From contig NZ_AP024885.1 in the NCBI RefSeq assembly GCF_024346975.1, positions 806,001 through 870,000 on the forward strand: a DNA stretch of 64,000 nt, written 5' to 3'. This document shows, in pieces, positions 8,793 to 17,856 of this stretch. The position numbers were made by a program, and so were the translations under genes. The notes below the pieces were generated by a model. It was not told the DNA's origin. It saw nothing but the letters and a program-made list of their open reading frames with translations, and did not search any database. Origin of the DNA: Vibrio neonatus (lineage in GTDB: Bacteria > Pseudomonadota > Gammaproteobacteria > Enterobacterales > Vibrionaceae). Position 1 is the stretch's first letter, and each line of letters begins with the position of its first letter.

Positions 8793-9909
8793 TGACTCAC
8801 GCCGCACTTTGCTTAAAGGCCTACTCTGCGCGGGAGTGTCGCCTTATTTTGCGTCTGGTTGCTCAACAGCAGGCAGTTCATCAGCGGGTAGTTCAACAGC
8901 ATCTAAGCCCACTTTTATTGGCTGTGCGACTAACCATCGTCATCATTTTATGGCGGTGATCGCCGATCAGTATGGGCAACCTATTCATCAATTCCCCCTT
9001 GCTGAGCGCGGGCATGGTAGCGCGGTGAATACAGCGCGCCAGCACGTGACGGTGTTTTCACGGCGTCCGGGACAGTATTTTCAGGTATACAACTACCTAA
9101 CGGGCGAGAGCGTTCAGATAAAATTAGCCTCTAACAACCGTTACTTTTATGGGCATGGCGTGTATTCACCTGATTCTCGTTGGCTGTACGCTACTGAAGG
9201 AGAGGTGGGTAGTAGTCGCGGAATCATAGGTGTTTATGACGCAGAGCATCAATATCAAAAAGTGGCCGAATTTAGCGGCTTTGGTATTGGGCCCCATGAA
9301 ATCATACAGCTAGATAACGATGTGTTGGTTGTGGCGGTAGGTGGCATTCAAACCAATGGGCGAGAGCCGATAAATCTTGCCAGTATGCAGCCATCTCTGT
9401 GCTATTTATCAGCCAAGGGCGAACTGCTAGAACAGCTGTTTTTGGCTGATCATCAACTGAGTATTCGTCATTTAAGTAAAGGGAAAGGTTCGGTGTATTG
9501 CGCCTTGCAAAATAAAGGCGATCTTAGTGAGCATCCGGCGCTTATTTATAGGCACTCTTTAGGGCAATATGATGCAACTAAAAGAGCCGAAAATCTGACG
9601 CCATTACAGGCCACGCCTGAGCAATGGGCAAGGTTTAACAACTATATTGGTAGCATTGCTACTACTGATGAATGGGTCATTGCCACCTCACCTAGAGGTA
9701 ATTGTTATGGCGTTTGGGCGCAAAAAAGTGGAAAGTTGTTGCAGTTATCCAGTTTATCCGATGCCTCTGGAGTTAGCGCTAGTAGTGATTCTTTTGCGGT
9801 CAGTTCTGGTTCAGGCTCCGCTGTTATGCAGTTGCTACATAATGGAAAAATAACTAGTAATCAAATGGTTACGCCACTATTTTGGGATAATCATTGGAGT
9901 CGAATATAA
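8782..9909 (+). CDS. DUF1513 family protein, Tat-exported
   Basis: 375 residues starting with a twin-arginine-type leader (SRRTLLKGLLCAG) that ends in SGCS, so it may also be lipidated. The mature part resembles a beta-propeller: repeated blade-like strands with GHGVYSPDSRWLYATEG (~residues 115-131), IGPHEIIQL, and HLSKGKGSVYCALQNKG. DUF1513 proteins characteristically close imelysin/di-heme operons, as here. No enzymatic role is known to me. Confidence 0.85.
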   Translation: MAINDSRRTLLKGLLCAGVSPYFASGCSTAGSSSAGSSTASKPTFIGCATNHRHHFMAVIADQYGQPIHQFPLAERGHGSAVNTARQHVTVFSRRPGQYFQVYNYLTGESVQIKLASNNRYFYGHGVYSPDSRWLYATEGEVGSSRGIIGVYDAEHQYQKVAEFSGFGIGPHEIIQLDNDVLVVAVGGIQTNGREPINLASMQPSLCYLSAKGELLEQLFLADHQLSIRHLSKGKGSVYCALQNKGDLSEHPALIYRHSLGQYDATKRAENLTPLQATPEQWARFNNYIGSIATTDEWVIATSPRGNCYGVWAQKSGKLLQLSSLSDASGVSASSDSFAVSSGSGSAVMQLLHNGKITSNQMVTPLFWDNHWSRI

Positions 9910-10144
9910 TTTAAAACCGTTTTTGCAAAATCACACAATATCAATTGCCTAGCACAAAAGCCGCCTATTAAAAAGGAACATCTAATAACTTATCGTCCTC
10001 TTTGATGCTTCAAAAGTCCCTAAAATAGATATCTCACACTTTTATTCTGTTCATTGGAATAGTGATTCAGTTCGAATATGCGGGTATGCATGCTCTTCAA
10101 TTGGAGCGATCGAACGAATAGCGAGAACTAAAATAGGGAAGAAT

Positions 10145-10747
10145 GTGATAATTAAGAACATAATAAAAATTACAGCAGTAGCGCTATGCGTTTCTTTTTC
10201 GGTACATGCTGAAACATCAAGCAGTGTAAGAACCCTTGGTCATAAAAATAAAATTGATCATGAAAAAATGGTTCAACTCGGTGTCGGCCTTGGGCACTCA
10301 TCTTATTCTGATGGCTTTGCTTTGAATGTCTATGCACAACGCAATACTCGAAATAGTATTGGTTGGCGCGGACAGTTGGGCTTTAGCGGTGGTGTTGAAG
10401 ATACGAAAAACTACAGCAATATAATGGATAAGCCCTTTGGTTGGCATCAACGTACACCAGGAAATGATGTTAATAGTGCGATTACGCTTTCTATTGCTCC
10501 AACCTATACATTAGATATGTCACAACCTATTAGTGTTTGGGTTGGGCCTGAATATGCGTATACCAAAAAATACCTCTCGTATCACTCAGATTATTCAATG
10601 GGTGATTATTTCTTAGAGGGTGAAACCCATTCATTGTTTGGCGTTGCTGCCGGTATTAATGCCACCACATCAAGTGGTTGGAACCTTGGTATCGCTTATT
10701 CATCGACAACCAAAGCGGTGTTTAGTGATATAGGGACAACCTTTTAG
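10145..10747 (+). CDS. Predicted outer-membrane beta-barrel protein, unknown function
   Basis: 200 residues, GTG start preceded by AGGGAAG at good spacing. Signal peptide about 1-22 (ending VHA). The mature region has alternating-polarity strands with aromatic girdles (LNVYAQRNTRNSIGWRGQLGFSG; SVWVGPEYAYTKKY; GWNLGIAYSSTTKAVFSDIGTTF), the usual look of a small eight-stranded barrel ending in Phe. I do not recognise a named family. It is separated from the iron operon by 235 bp with no feature I can name and has its own terminator. Confidence 0.6.
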   Translation: MIIKNIIKITAVALCVSFSVHAETSSSVRTLGHKNKIDHEKMVQLGVGLGHSSYSDGFALNVYAQRNTRNSIGWRGQLGFSGGVEDTKNYSNIMDKPFGWHQRTPGNDVNSAITLSIAPTYTLDMSQPISVWVGPEYAYTKKYLSYHSDYSMGDYFLEGETHSLFGVAAGINATTSSGWNLGIAYSSTTKAVFSDIGTTF

Positions 10748-10800
10748 AAACTAGGAAGATTAATAGACTTCGATGTTTTTATATTAAAAAAACCAGCTAT

Positions 10801-10840
10801 AAAAGCTCATAGAGTATTCAATACTGTATGAGCTTTTTTG
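10801..10840 (+). terminator. Intrinsic terminator after the barrel gene
   Basis: Eleven-base arms AAAAGCTCATA (10801-10811) and TATGAGCTTTT (10827-10837) followed by further T residues. Confidence 0.8.
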
Positions 10841-11212
10841 TTAGACCTGCCTTTTTTTCCCTATCAACCACGTGCATCAAATTTTTGCTGTTTTTTAACT
10901 ACCTTGCTGGGTAAAAATAGCTACAAATAAGCTAAAAATACCCAAGAATTTATATCTATTTATTGAGTGCTATCTGTATGTCATTGAACTAAATAGTATT
11001 TTTCCGTGTGATCTCTGTAGCATTTATTTACATTTAGTTACGTTTTTATTATTGATTATGACTTGGTTAAAAGTTTTTGCACTCTGTGTAGGAGTATAAA
11101 GCGGGGGTCGATAACATTTGTATTAAAATATGATTAGCACCGAGCGGAGCAATAAAACAAGATGTTTATCATATGGTTATCGCGTCTTTATAATGTATTA
11201 AGGATAATAATC
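10841..11212. other. Long AT-rich leader of the alginate lyase gene
   Basis: About 370 bp without a gene. I see no repeat, no convincing riboswitch and no unambiguous -35/-10 pair. The only clear signal is AAGGA eight bases before the alginate lyase ATG. Its length suggests a regulated promoter or long untranslated leader. Confidence 0.4.
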
Positions 11213-13072
11213 ATGAGTTACAAAACAAAAGTAAGATATATTACCGTTGCGGTTGCTGCCGCACTGTCCCTATCTGTAATGTCTACGGCAAATGCTGCTT
11301 CAATTGACATTAACAATGCTGGCTTTGAAAATGGCTTCTCTCATTGGAGTGATACGGATCCATCGGCAATTTCTGGGGATGCACACAGCGGTAAAAAATC
11401 GGCTAAAATCACTGGCTCTCACGGTATGTTCCAGCAACAAGTTACTGTACAGCGTAATCACAATTATGAACTGACGGCTTATATTCAAGGGGACGGTGAA
11501 GTGGGTGTTATCGTCAATGGACACCACTATTCAAGCACCAGCAGTAGTCATCACGATTATAAAAAAGTGACCGTGCCGTTTAATTCTGGTTCAGCGAACA
11601 AGGTAACTGTTTTCGGTGCGTATCATAATGATGAAGGCCGTTTTGACGATTTCAGTCTTACTGAGGTTAGCACTTCAACAGCACTTCAACACTCTACTCA
11701 GCAGCCTAGCCAACAAAAGGCAACGCCTACTTCTTCTCAGCACGCACAGCATAATGCTCACTCACAACAGCAGCAGTTATTGTTGATCCAATCGGCGATG
11801 GACGATGGCAGCAATGACGGTCACTCTCCAAAAAATACCATTGACGGTGATACTTCTGGTGATTCCCGCTGGTCTTCTGAGGGGGTAGGCAAGAGCATTA
11901 CTTATGATCTAGGTCAGCAAGAACAAGTGCAAAAAGTGGCAATTAAATGGTTTAAAGGCGACTCTCGTAGCTCATATTTCCATATTGATACTTCTAAAGA
12001 TAATCACCATTGGACTCCTGTGCTTGAAGGTGGCATGTCATCAGGTGATAGCTCTGGCTATGAGAATGTCGACGTTGATGATAGCAACGCTCGTTATGTC
12101 CGTATTACTGGTGAAGGTAACTCTGATAGCTCAGAATGGAACTCAATTGTTGAGACCAAAATCTATGGCGTAGAGACTCATGCGGTATCAGGGCCGAAAC
12201 AGCATGTGGATAATTCGATTGCCGCTTCATTGCTGACTCCTGCCAATACCATTAAGCAAGCAAGCCACAATCACGCCGAGCAATCTCATCAATCGCAACA
12301 AGCACAACACGCGAGCCACAGCGTAGCGGCAGGTAATGCTCAGTACCCATCTGATCTTATGGGCAATTACAAACAATGGAAAATTACCTTCCCAACGGGC
12401 GCTGAGCAGAAACAGCTTTATCATGTGACCAATGAGTATTTCCACGTCAATGATCAAGGCAATGGTATCGTATTTAAGGCGCCAATCCGTCACAACAACG
12501 GTACAACACCGAATACACACAACATCCGTTCTGAACTAAGAGAACGTACAGTCGACGGTAGCTCAGATATTTTTTGGACTACGGAAGGTACTCATGTTGT
12601 CTATTCAAAACAAGCCATTACCCACTTACCGATAGTGAAAAATGAGCTAGTCGCAACTCAAATTCATGGTGACAAAACCGCCGGTATCGATGATGCCATG
12701 GTCATGCGTCTTGAAGGTCAGCACCTATTCTTATCTTTCAACGGCGGTAAATTGCATCATGACGTCACCATTGAAAACAATTACAAACTAGGTACTGAAC
12801 AAGAAGTTATCTTTAAAGTGGTTGATGGTAAACACTACGTCTACTACAGCGAAGACGGCAACTTGCAACAAGCCTACGAAAACGGCAACGCCGATAAATA
12901 CTTAGTAAAAGACGGCGCAAATGACTACGTGATGAACCGTAGTTACAAAGATGCTTATTTCAAAATCGGTAACTACACCCAATCCAACGCCAAATCTGAA
13001 GGGGACTACACCGACAACCCTAAAGACTATGGTGAAGTCGTAGTCTACGACTTCTGGGCAAGCCACGAGTAA
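11213..13072 (+). CDS. Secreted alginate lyase, PL7 family, with two N-terminal carbohydrate-binding-type domains
   Basis: 619 residues; the start at 11213 is chosen because AAGGA precedes it and a Sec signal peptide follows (ending ANAAS). The first domain (~residues 28-150) is a CBM-like jelly roll (NAGFENGFSHW to GRFDDFSLTEV). A His/Gln/Ser-rich linker follows, then an F5/8-type C (CBM32-like) domain (~195-325; KNTIDGDTSGDSRWSS, ITYDLGQ, YVRITGEG), a second His/Gln-rich linker, and a PL7 alginate-lyase domain (~385-619). The PL7 catalytic motifs are visible: RSELRER, TQIHGD, and YFKIGNYTQ. It cleaves alginate by beta-elimination, probably outside the cell. No other alginate gene is adjacent. 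Confidence 0.93.
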   Translation: MSYKTKVRYITVAVAAALSLSVMSTANAASIDINNAGFENGFSHWSDTDPSAISGDAHSGKKSAKITGSHGMFQQQVTVQRNHNYELTAYIQGDGEVGVIVNGHHYSSTSSSHHDYKKVTVPFNSGSANKVTVFGAYHNDEGRFDDFSLTEVSTSTALQHSTQQPSQQKATPTSSQHAQHNAHSQQQQLLLIQSAMDDGSNDGHSPKNTIDGDTSGDSRWSSEGVGKSITYDLGQQEQVQKVAIKWFKGDSRSSYFHIDTSKDNHHWTPVLEGGMSSGDSSGYENVDVDDSNARYVRITGEGNSDSSEWNSIVETKIYGVETHAVSGPKQHVDNSIAASLLTPANTIKQASHNHAEQSHQSQQAQHASHSVAAGNAQYPSDLMGNYKQWKITFPTGAEQKQLYHVTNEYFHVNDQGNGIVFKAPIRHNNGTTPNTHNIRSELRERTVDGSSDIFWTTEGTHVVYSKQAITHLPIVKNELVATQIHGDKTAGIDDAMVMRLEGQHLFLSFNGGKLHHDVTIENNYKLGTEQEVIFKVVDGKHYVYYSEDGNLQQAYENGNADKYLVKDGANDYVMNRSYKDAYFKIGNYTQSNAKSEGDYTDNPKDYGEVVVYDFWASHE

Positions 13073-13090
13073 TCCAATCATTTAAAATCA

Positions 13091-13117
13091 AAGGCTGGCA
13101 CTATCGTCAGCCTTCTT
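13091..13117 (+). terminator. Probable terminator after the alginate lyase gene
   Basis: Stem AAGGCTG/CAGCCTT (13091-13097 with 13108-13114) followed by CTT. The T-run is weak. Confidence 0.55.
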
Positions 13118-13129
13118 AACCTCACTTGC

Positions 13130-13152
13130 GGGGTCAGGTCTTGAAATTTGCA
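13130..13152 (+). repeat. REP-like 23-bp repeat, copy 1 (forward)
   Basis: Exact consensus copy, GGGGTCAGGTCTTGAA followed by ATTTGCA. It lies 58 bp after the alginate lyase stop with its GGGG end towards that gene. Confidence 0.9.
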
Positions 13153-13174
13153 CGGCACGATGAATTACAGAGAG

Positions 13175-13197
13175 GGGGTCAGGTCTTGAAATTTGCA
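13175..13197 (+). repeat. REP-like 23-bp repeat, copy 2 (forward)
   Basis: Exact consensus copy in tandem with copy 1 (22-bp spacer). Confidence 0.9.
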
Positions 13198-13283
13198 TGA
13201 CACTATCAATTGCAGGATTTTTCAGAGAAACCAGTTGGGACAGGTCGTTGATCGAGAATATTTGAATTAGAAGGGAGTAAAGC

Positions 13284-13308
13284 AAGGTGAATGATCTACA
13301 TCCACCTT
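13284..13308 (-). terminator. Hairpin downstream of the minus-strand barrel gene
   Basis: Ten-base arms with one mismatch (13284-13293 and 13299-13308), 19 bp beyond the stop of the gene at 13327-13992. No long T-tract. Confidence 0.45.
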
Positions 13309-13326
13309 TTATATAGGGATTATTTG

Positions 13327-13992
13327 TTAGAAGCGGTAACCAACACCTGCATACAGGGTTGCGATAGACCAATCATAGTCTTCTTCGATCAGTGGACCTG
13401 AGTTATCTGTAGTTTCCATGCTTGCAATATCGCCTTCAACACCGGTTCTAAACAATACGTTACCGTGGTTTTCGCCAAGATCTAAAGCATATTCAACACC
13501 AGCACCAATGTGGATGCCGCCATGTTCATTAATATTTTTAAATGGAGGTTGATCTGTTTCACTTGAATGGAAATCAATGTAAGAGATACCAATTTTAGCA
13601 AATGGACGTAAGCCATTGTGGAATGAATACCCTAAGTTAGCTGAAACAGAAAAGGATTCAGGAGCAAATACCTGCTCTGAGCCAATAGAGTGATCATTGG
13701 TACTTAGATTGATACGGCCATAGTCCATGTAAGTTGCTTCAACGCCTACAATGCGGTTAATTTGATAACCCATGCTATAAGTTTTTGTTGAACCTTTAGT
13801 TTTAAATTCCGAATCAAAAGTTGGGTCTTGAAGATTTTTTTGATCGTTCAAATCATCGATATAACCACCGTCATCAATACCAGTTGTACCCACAGCGCCT
13901 AGCACATAAAAGCCTGAAGGATCAGAGCTTGCAAAAGCTGAAGATGAAAGTAGCGCAATGCCACACAAAGCAACTAGATTATATTTTTTCAC
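13327..13992 (-). CDS. Outer-membrane beta-barrel protein (OmpA-like/porin-like small barrel)
   Basis: 221 residues with a clear signal peptide (MKKYNLVALCGIALLSSSAFA). Repeated amphipathic strands are seen (FYVLGAVGTTGI; TYSMGYQINRIVGVEATYMDYG; FSVSANLGYSFHNGLRPFAKIGISYID; IHIGAGVEYAL) and the C terminus is TLYAGVGYRF, with the terminal Phe typical of BAM substrates. It has the general pattern of the OMP beta-barrel/OmpA-membrane families. The ligand is unknown. It stands alone, with the REP pair between it and the convergent alginate lyase gene. Confidence 0.75.
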   Translation of the reverse strand: MKKYNLVALCGIALLSSSAFASSDPSGFYVLGAVGTTGIDDGGYIDDLNDQKNLQDPTFDSEFKTKGSTKTYSMGYQINRIVGVEATYMDYGRINLSTNDHSIGSEQVFAPESFSVSANLGYSFHNGLRPFAKIGISYIDFHSSETDQPPFKNINEHGGIHIGAGVEYALDLGENHGNVLFRTGVEGDIASMETTDNSGPLIEEDYDWSIATLYAGVGYRF

Positions 13993-14343
13993 ATTAAATC
14001 CAAATAAAGAGTAATAACTTAATGGAACCTATCATATTAGATATTACTAAATGTAAGTGCAGTGTAAGCATTATTCCCATTAATCCATAGCTAGCAAATA
14101 GTGTATCGATGTAAGTAGTTTAGCTACAGATGTGGGTTCTATAACTTATTGATATTAAAGGTTAGTTGTAGTGATTGGTGTGTTTTAGAACACTGTTACT
14201 CTTATGTGCCTAAGAATCAAATATTCGCACAACGACAAAAATCATTATGCGCTGACATTCATTTGAGACATGTTAATATGCACATATATGATTAGCGCTT
14301 AGCATTTCAATTTACTTTGCTTATACATTTTAAGGACAAAATA
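13993..14343. other. Divergent intergenic region, no feature recognised
   Basis: About 350 bp separates the start of the barrel gene from the start of the DUF1499 gene. It is AT-rich and must hold promoters for both. I see no repeat copy, hairpin or known operator. Confidence 0.4.
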
Positions 14344-15075
14344 ATGAGTCATCGTTCATCTCGCATAGGAACATTATTAATTGCCATCTCACTGGTTGCG
14401 GTATTGATTATCGCGATAATGATGTTTGGTGCTCGATTAGGTTTGTGGGAGCCTATAGTCGGTTTTGGCTATATTCGACGTTACATGAATCCCATCGGCT
14501 ATTTTGTAGTGGGATTAAGTGTATTAGGTGTGATTTATCAGGTAATAGCGCGCAACAAAGTGGGCGTAGTTAAAGGCGTAATTACCAGTGGAATAGGGCT
14601 GGCTATATTGGCTCCTATGATTTACAGCACAGTCAATCCATCACCAAGAGGTCCGGCGATTAACGACATCACCACCAACACCGAAAACCCTCCGCAATTT
14701 TTAGTACTCGATGATACTCGCGCAGGAGCGAAAACATCTTTGGTTTATGGCGGAGAAAAAGTAGCCAAAATACAAAGAAAGGCTTACCCACATATCGCGC
14801 CATTACAAACAAATCTTTCAGCAGAAGATGCCTATAGCAAAGCGCTTAATATCGCAAAAACTAAAGGATGGGAAATAGTGGCGCAAGATGCAAAAGCGTT
14901 CCGTTTTGAAGCTGTAGCCAGTACATCGGTGTACGCATTTAAAGACGATGTGGTGGTGGTCATCACACCAAAAGGCAATAAAAGCCAACTAGATATGAGA
15001 AGTGTTTCTCGCATCGGCCGCAGTGATCGCGGAGTCAACGCCGCCCGCATCACCGATTTTATGCAAAACTTTTAA
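14344..15075 (+). CDS. DUF1499 family membrane protein
   Basis: 243 residues from the ATG at 14344, which has AAGGAC upstream; an earlier in-frame ATG at 14317 lacks one. Three hydrophobic segments lie in the first ~110 residues (GTLLIAISLVAVLIIAIMMF; YFVVGLSVLGVIYQVI; VITSGIGLAILAPMIY). A soluble DUF1499 domain follows (~125-243) with the NDITTNTENPPQF opening and SRIGRSDRGVNAARITDF closing motifs. Function unknown. A REP-like copy begins 14 bp after the stop. Confidence 0.8.
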   Translation: MSHRSSRIGTLLIAISLVAVLIIAIMMFGARLGLWEPIVGFGYIRRYMNPIGYFVVGLSVLGVIYQVIARNKVGVVKGVITSGIGLAILAPMIYSTVNPSPRGPAINDITTNTENPPQFLVLDDTRAGAKTSLVYGGEKVAKIQRKAYPHIAPLQTNLSAEDAYSKALNIAKTKGWEIVAQDAKAFRFEAVASTSVYAFKDDVVVVITPKGNKSQLDMRSVSRIGRSDRGVNAARITDFMQNF

Positions 15076-15088
15076 TACGGGATATTGC

Positions 15089-15111
15089 GGGGTCAGGTCT
15101 TGAAATTTGCA
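15089..15111 (+). repeat. REP-like repeat, copy 3 (forward)
   Basis: Exact consensus copy 14 bp after the DUF1499 stop, GGGG end towards the gene. Confidence 0.9.
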
Positions 15112-15124
15112 CTATATAGAACGA

Positions 15125-15143
15125 TGCAATTTTTAAGACCTGA
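15125..15143 (-). repeat. REP-like repeat, copy 4 (inverted, degenerate)
   Basis: Reads TGCAATTTTTAAGACCTGA on the plus strand: the inverted consensus with two substitutions, lacking the CCCC end. With copy 3 it forms an imperfect inverted pair. Confidence 0.6.
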
Positions 15144-15175
15144 TACTTGTATCCACTTGCTTTAGGTAGTTTTTT

Positions 15176-16354
15176 TTAAGCGGTTTGAGCTACAGCGACT
15201 TGTTGATCTAGTCGCCCACTTAATCGGGTAAGAGCCAATGCCACAAGGACAACCAAAGCGCCAACCCAAGGTGTGTTCATTAGTTCAGATTGTTTGACAA
15301 TCAAGCCTCCACCCCATGCACCTAGTGCAATACCAAGGTTAAAAGCTGCGATGTTAAGACCTGAAGCGACATCAACTGCGTCAGGTGTGTATTTTTCTGC
15401 CAGTTTTACGGCATACACTTGTAAAGCTGGAACGTTGCCAAAGGCGAAAGCGCCCCAAATCAAGATGGTGATTACCGCAGTAACAGGGTTAATCGCAGTA
15501 AAACTAAATGCAATCAGTACAACGGCAAGGCCTGAGAAAATAACAGTCAGTGCTTTGACAGGACCCATTTTATCTGACATTTTTCCGCCCCAGATATTGC
15601 CAATCGCCACCGATACGCCGTATACCAACATGATCAAGCTAATCGCTTTTGCGTGGAACCCAGAAACTTGCTCTAGAATTGGCGCTAAAAAAGTAAAAGC
15701 TATAAATGTGCCGCCATAGCCAAGGGCGGTAATGGCATAAACAAGCAGCAATCTAGGTTGTGTTAACACCGTAAGTTGCGCCGAAAGTTTCGCGATAGAT
15801 GGCTGTTTTAAATTGTTTGGCACTAAAAATGCGCTACTGACTAACGCCACAGCGCCCAATAATGCAACGGTCAAAAAGGTCGCTTGCCAGCCAAAGGTTT
15901 GTCCAATATAGGTGCCTAGAGGTACGCCGGTCACTAAAGCCACGGTTAAGCCTGTGAACATAATGGCAATGGCACTGGCGGCTTTTTCTTTAGCGACTAA
16001 GCTGGTGGCGATGGTTGAGCCAATAGAGAAAAATACGCCGTGAGCCAAGCCCGTTAAAATACGAGCAAGGATTAAGGTGCCGTATGTGGGTGCTTGCCAA
16101 GCGAGCACGTTCCCGAGCACAAATAAAGACATGACGAAAAGTAGTACATGTTTACGATTCCACTTACCCGTCAATGCGGTAAGCACTGGAGCACCAATGG
16201 CAACTCCTAGAGCATAAAGGCTGACTAACAGTCCAGCTGACGGCAATGAAACATGTAAATCGGCGGCCATAGTTGGGATAAGTCCAACGATGACAAATTC
16301 GGTGGTGCCGATGGCAAAGGCGCTCAGCGTTAATGCAAGTAGTGCTAAAGGCAT
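15176..16354 (-). CDS. MFS transporter, AraJ/YdhP-like drug or sugar exporter
   Basis: 392 residues, twelve hydrophobic segments. The N-terminal MPLALLALTLSAFAIGTTEFVIVGLIP and the motif-A-like GKWNRKHVLL between TM2 and TM3 are typical of the drug:H+ antiporter-1 branch (AraJ, YdhP, sugar efflux). The start at 16354 is preferred because GGGAAC precedes it; an ATG four codons earlier has no ribosome-binding site. A LysR gene is divergent, the common arrangement for a regulated exporter. The substrate cannot be told from sequence. Confidence 0.85.
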   Translation of the reverse strand: MPLALLALTLSAFAIGTTEFVIVGLIPTMAADLHVSLPSAGLLVSLYALGVAIGAPVLTALTGKWNRKHVLLFVMSLFVLGNVLAWQAPTYGTLILARILTGLAHGVFFSIGSTIATSLVAKEKAASAIAIMFTGLTVALVTGVPLGTYIGQTFGWQATFLTVALLGAVALVSSAFLVPNNLKQPSIAKLSAQLTVLTQPRLLLVYAITALGYGGTFIAFTFLAPILEQVSGFHAKAISLIMLVYGVSVAIGNIWGGKMSDKMGPVKALTVIFSGLAVVLIAFSFTAINPVTAVITILIWGAFAFGNVPALQVYAVKLAEKYTPDAVDVASGLNIAAFNLGIALGAWGGGLIVKQSELMNTPWVGALVVLVALALTRLSGRLDQQVAVAQTA

Positions 16355-16457
16355 GATTGTTCCCATTCGTGTGTGATTGTATGTTTAGGACCGACGTCTA
16401 TTTGGCTCGGCCTTGTTTTGATGGGAAGGATTATGTCGGAACTGATAATTGTGAAAA

Positions 16458-16487
16458 ATAGCAACTTTAACAAAAAACTTTTGCTAT
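16458..16487. promoter_or_regulatory. Inverted repeat between MFS and LysR genes, possible LysR operator
   Basis: ATAGCAA (16458-16464) and TTGCTAT (16481-16487) form a seven-base inverted repeat with a 16-base spacer in the divergent promoter region. LysR regulators bind such sites near their own gene. Inference only. Confidence 0.35.
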
Positions 16488-16523
16488 AAATAAAGGTAAT
16501 AACAAAAAGCTTGAGAATACAAA

Positions 16524-17405
16524 ATGTTAACTCGTTCGGATGATTTAGACATCTTACTCGCTGTTGTGGATTGCGGAGGCTTCTCGGCTGCAGCCGTTGC
16601 GTTAGATATTCAAGTGGCGAGGGTATCAAGAGCGGTCAATAAAATCGAAAAACAGCTGAACGTTACGGTTTTGCATCGCACCACACGACGAGTAGAACTC
16701 ACTGATGAAGGCCGTCAATTTATTGATGCGATACGTGTTGGTCTCACTCAAATTCAGCAAGCCGAAGAAGAGATTATTTTACGCGGTGAATTGCCCAAAG
16801 GACGCTTACGAGTGGATGCGGCTAGCCCCTTTGTTTTCCATCAATTGATTCCTTTAATTAAGCCTTTTAATCAAGCGTATCCAGACATAAAACTTGAATT
16901 AACGTCCAACGAAGGAATCGTTGATTTATTGGAAAAGAAGACCGACCTTGCTATTCGTATTGGTCAATTAAGTGATTCTACATTGCATGCTAGAGTGCTA
17001 GGTAAAAGCCAGCTATTTGTCGTTGCATCTCCAGAATATCTAGCAACGCGGGGCGTACCCAAAACAGTGAGTGAACTGCCAAGTTACGATATTATCGGAT
17101 TTTCAGGAGTAAAATCCTTAAACGATTGGCCGTTAAAAGGCTTTCAGCCACTTGAGCCTTGTCTGACTTCCAGTAACGGCGAAACAGTGAGGCAACTGGT
17201 ATTAGCGGGTAATGGCATTGCTTGTTTGTCCGGTTTCATGGTTAAAAAAGACCTTCAACAAGGGCGACTAGTGCAACTTTTAGCATCTGAAACACTGACC
17301 AATACCGCACGAGAGCAAGTCAGCGCCGTATTTTACCAATCCTCCTCTGTCTCGAAACGAGTTTCCGCCTTTATCGATTTCATTCAACCTAAACTGACGC
17401 TATAG
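16524..17405 (+). CDS. LysR-family transcriptional regulator
   Basis: 293 residues. The N-terminal winged helix is clear (LLAVVDCGGFSAAAVALDIQVARVSRAVNKIEKQLNVTVLHRTTRRVELTDEG in several segments, residues ~8-62), then the LysR substrate-binding domain (LPKGRLRVDAASPFVFHQLIPL, DLAIRIGQL, GNGIACLSGFMV). It resembles the branch with an LxIRIG motif that often controls adjacent exporters or oxidoreductases. Divergent from the MFS gene. Its TAG stop is one base from a REP-like copy. Confidence 0.9.
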   Translation: MLTRSDDLDILLAVVDCGGFSAAAVALDIQVARVSRAVNKIEKQLNVTVLHRTTRRVELTDEGRQFIDAIRVGLTQIQQAEEEIILRGELPKGRLRVDAASPFVFHQLIPLIKPFNQAYPDIKLELTSNEGIVDLLEKKTDLAIRIGQLSDSTLHARVLGKSQLFVVASPEYLATRGVPKTVSELPSYDIIGFSGVKSLNDWPLKGFQPLEPCLTSSNGETVRQLVLAGNGIACLSGFMVKKDLQQGRLVQLLASETLTNTAREQVSAVFYQSSSVSKRVSAFIDFIQPKLTL

Positions 17406-17406
17406 C

Positions 17407-17429
17407 GGGGTCAGGTCTTGAAATTTGCA
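17407..17429 (+). repeat. REP-like repeat, copy 5 (forward)
   Basis: Exact consensus copy immediately after the LysR stop codon, with one base between them. Confidence 0.9.
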
Positions 17430-17856
17430 GTTTGCTTTACCACTTAATTTAAGTCTTATTATATTAATAATTGTGCTTTTCAGTGATTAATTATATAGAT
17501 TCATCATGTATTAGTTATATGCATTTATATTGTGTGTCTTGTTTTATATAAAGCCAGTAAAATAAAAATATTGTATTTATGTTCGAAATTTAACTTTTCA
17601 CATTTAATTATTTACTAGTATTTTAATAATTAAATGACGAAATTAATATTTGTTTTTGATTGCACTCGTCATTTTTGAAAATAAAAGCATGCTACTTATG
17701 AAGATAAATAAACAGAGTTAGATCTTGTTTTTTGTCTTCATGGGATATTATTTAGTTTATTTAAATAATATCTCAACTTACATGTAGTTTAATAATACAA
17801 ATAATAAGATCTAATTCCTGACCCTACACAATAATTAAATGGTCTGGATTAGAATC
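17430..17856. other. Very AT-rich spacer upstream of manA
   Basis: About 430 bp, visibly poorer in G and C than its surroundings, without a coding frame. It ends near ATCTAATTCCTGACCC (about 17809-17824), which recalls a badly decayed inverted repeat copy; I do not count it. It must carry the manA promoter. Confidence 0.4.

Noticed and set aside
13088..13372. Minus-strand frame containing repeated [12 protein letters not shown] segments
   Set aside because: The repeated peptide is just the REP-like element read in one frame; the frame also overlaps the real barrel gene.
15125..15175. Terminator from the GACCTGA hairpin and T-run before the MFS gene end
   Set aside because: The pairing is explained by the inverted repeat copies 3 and 4, and the T-run is separated from the arm by more than 20 bp.
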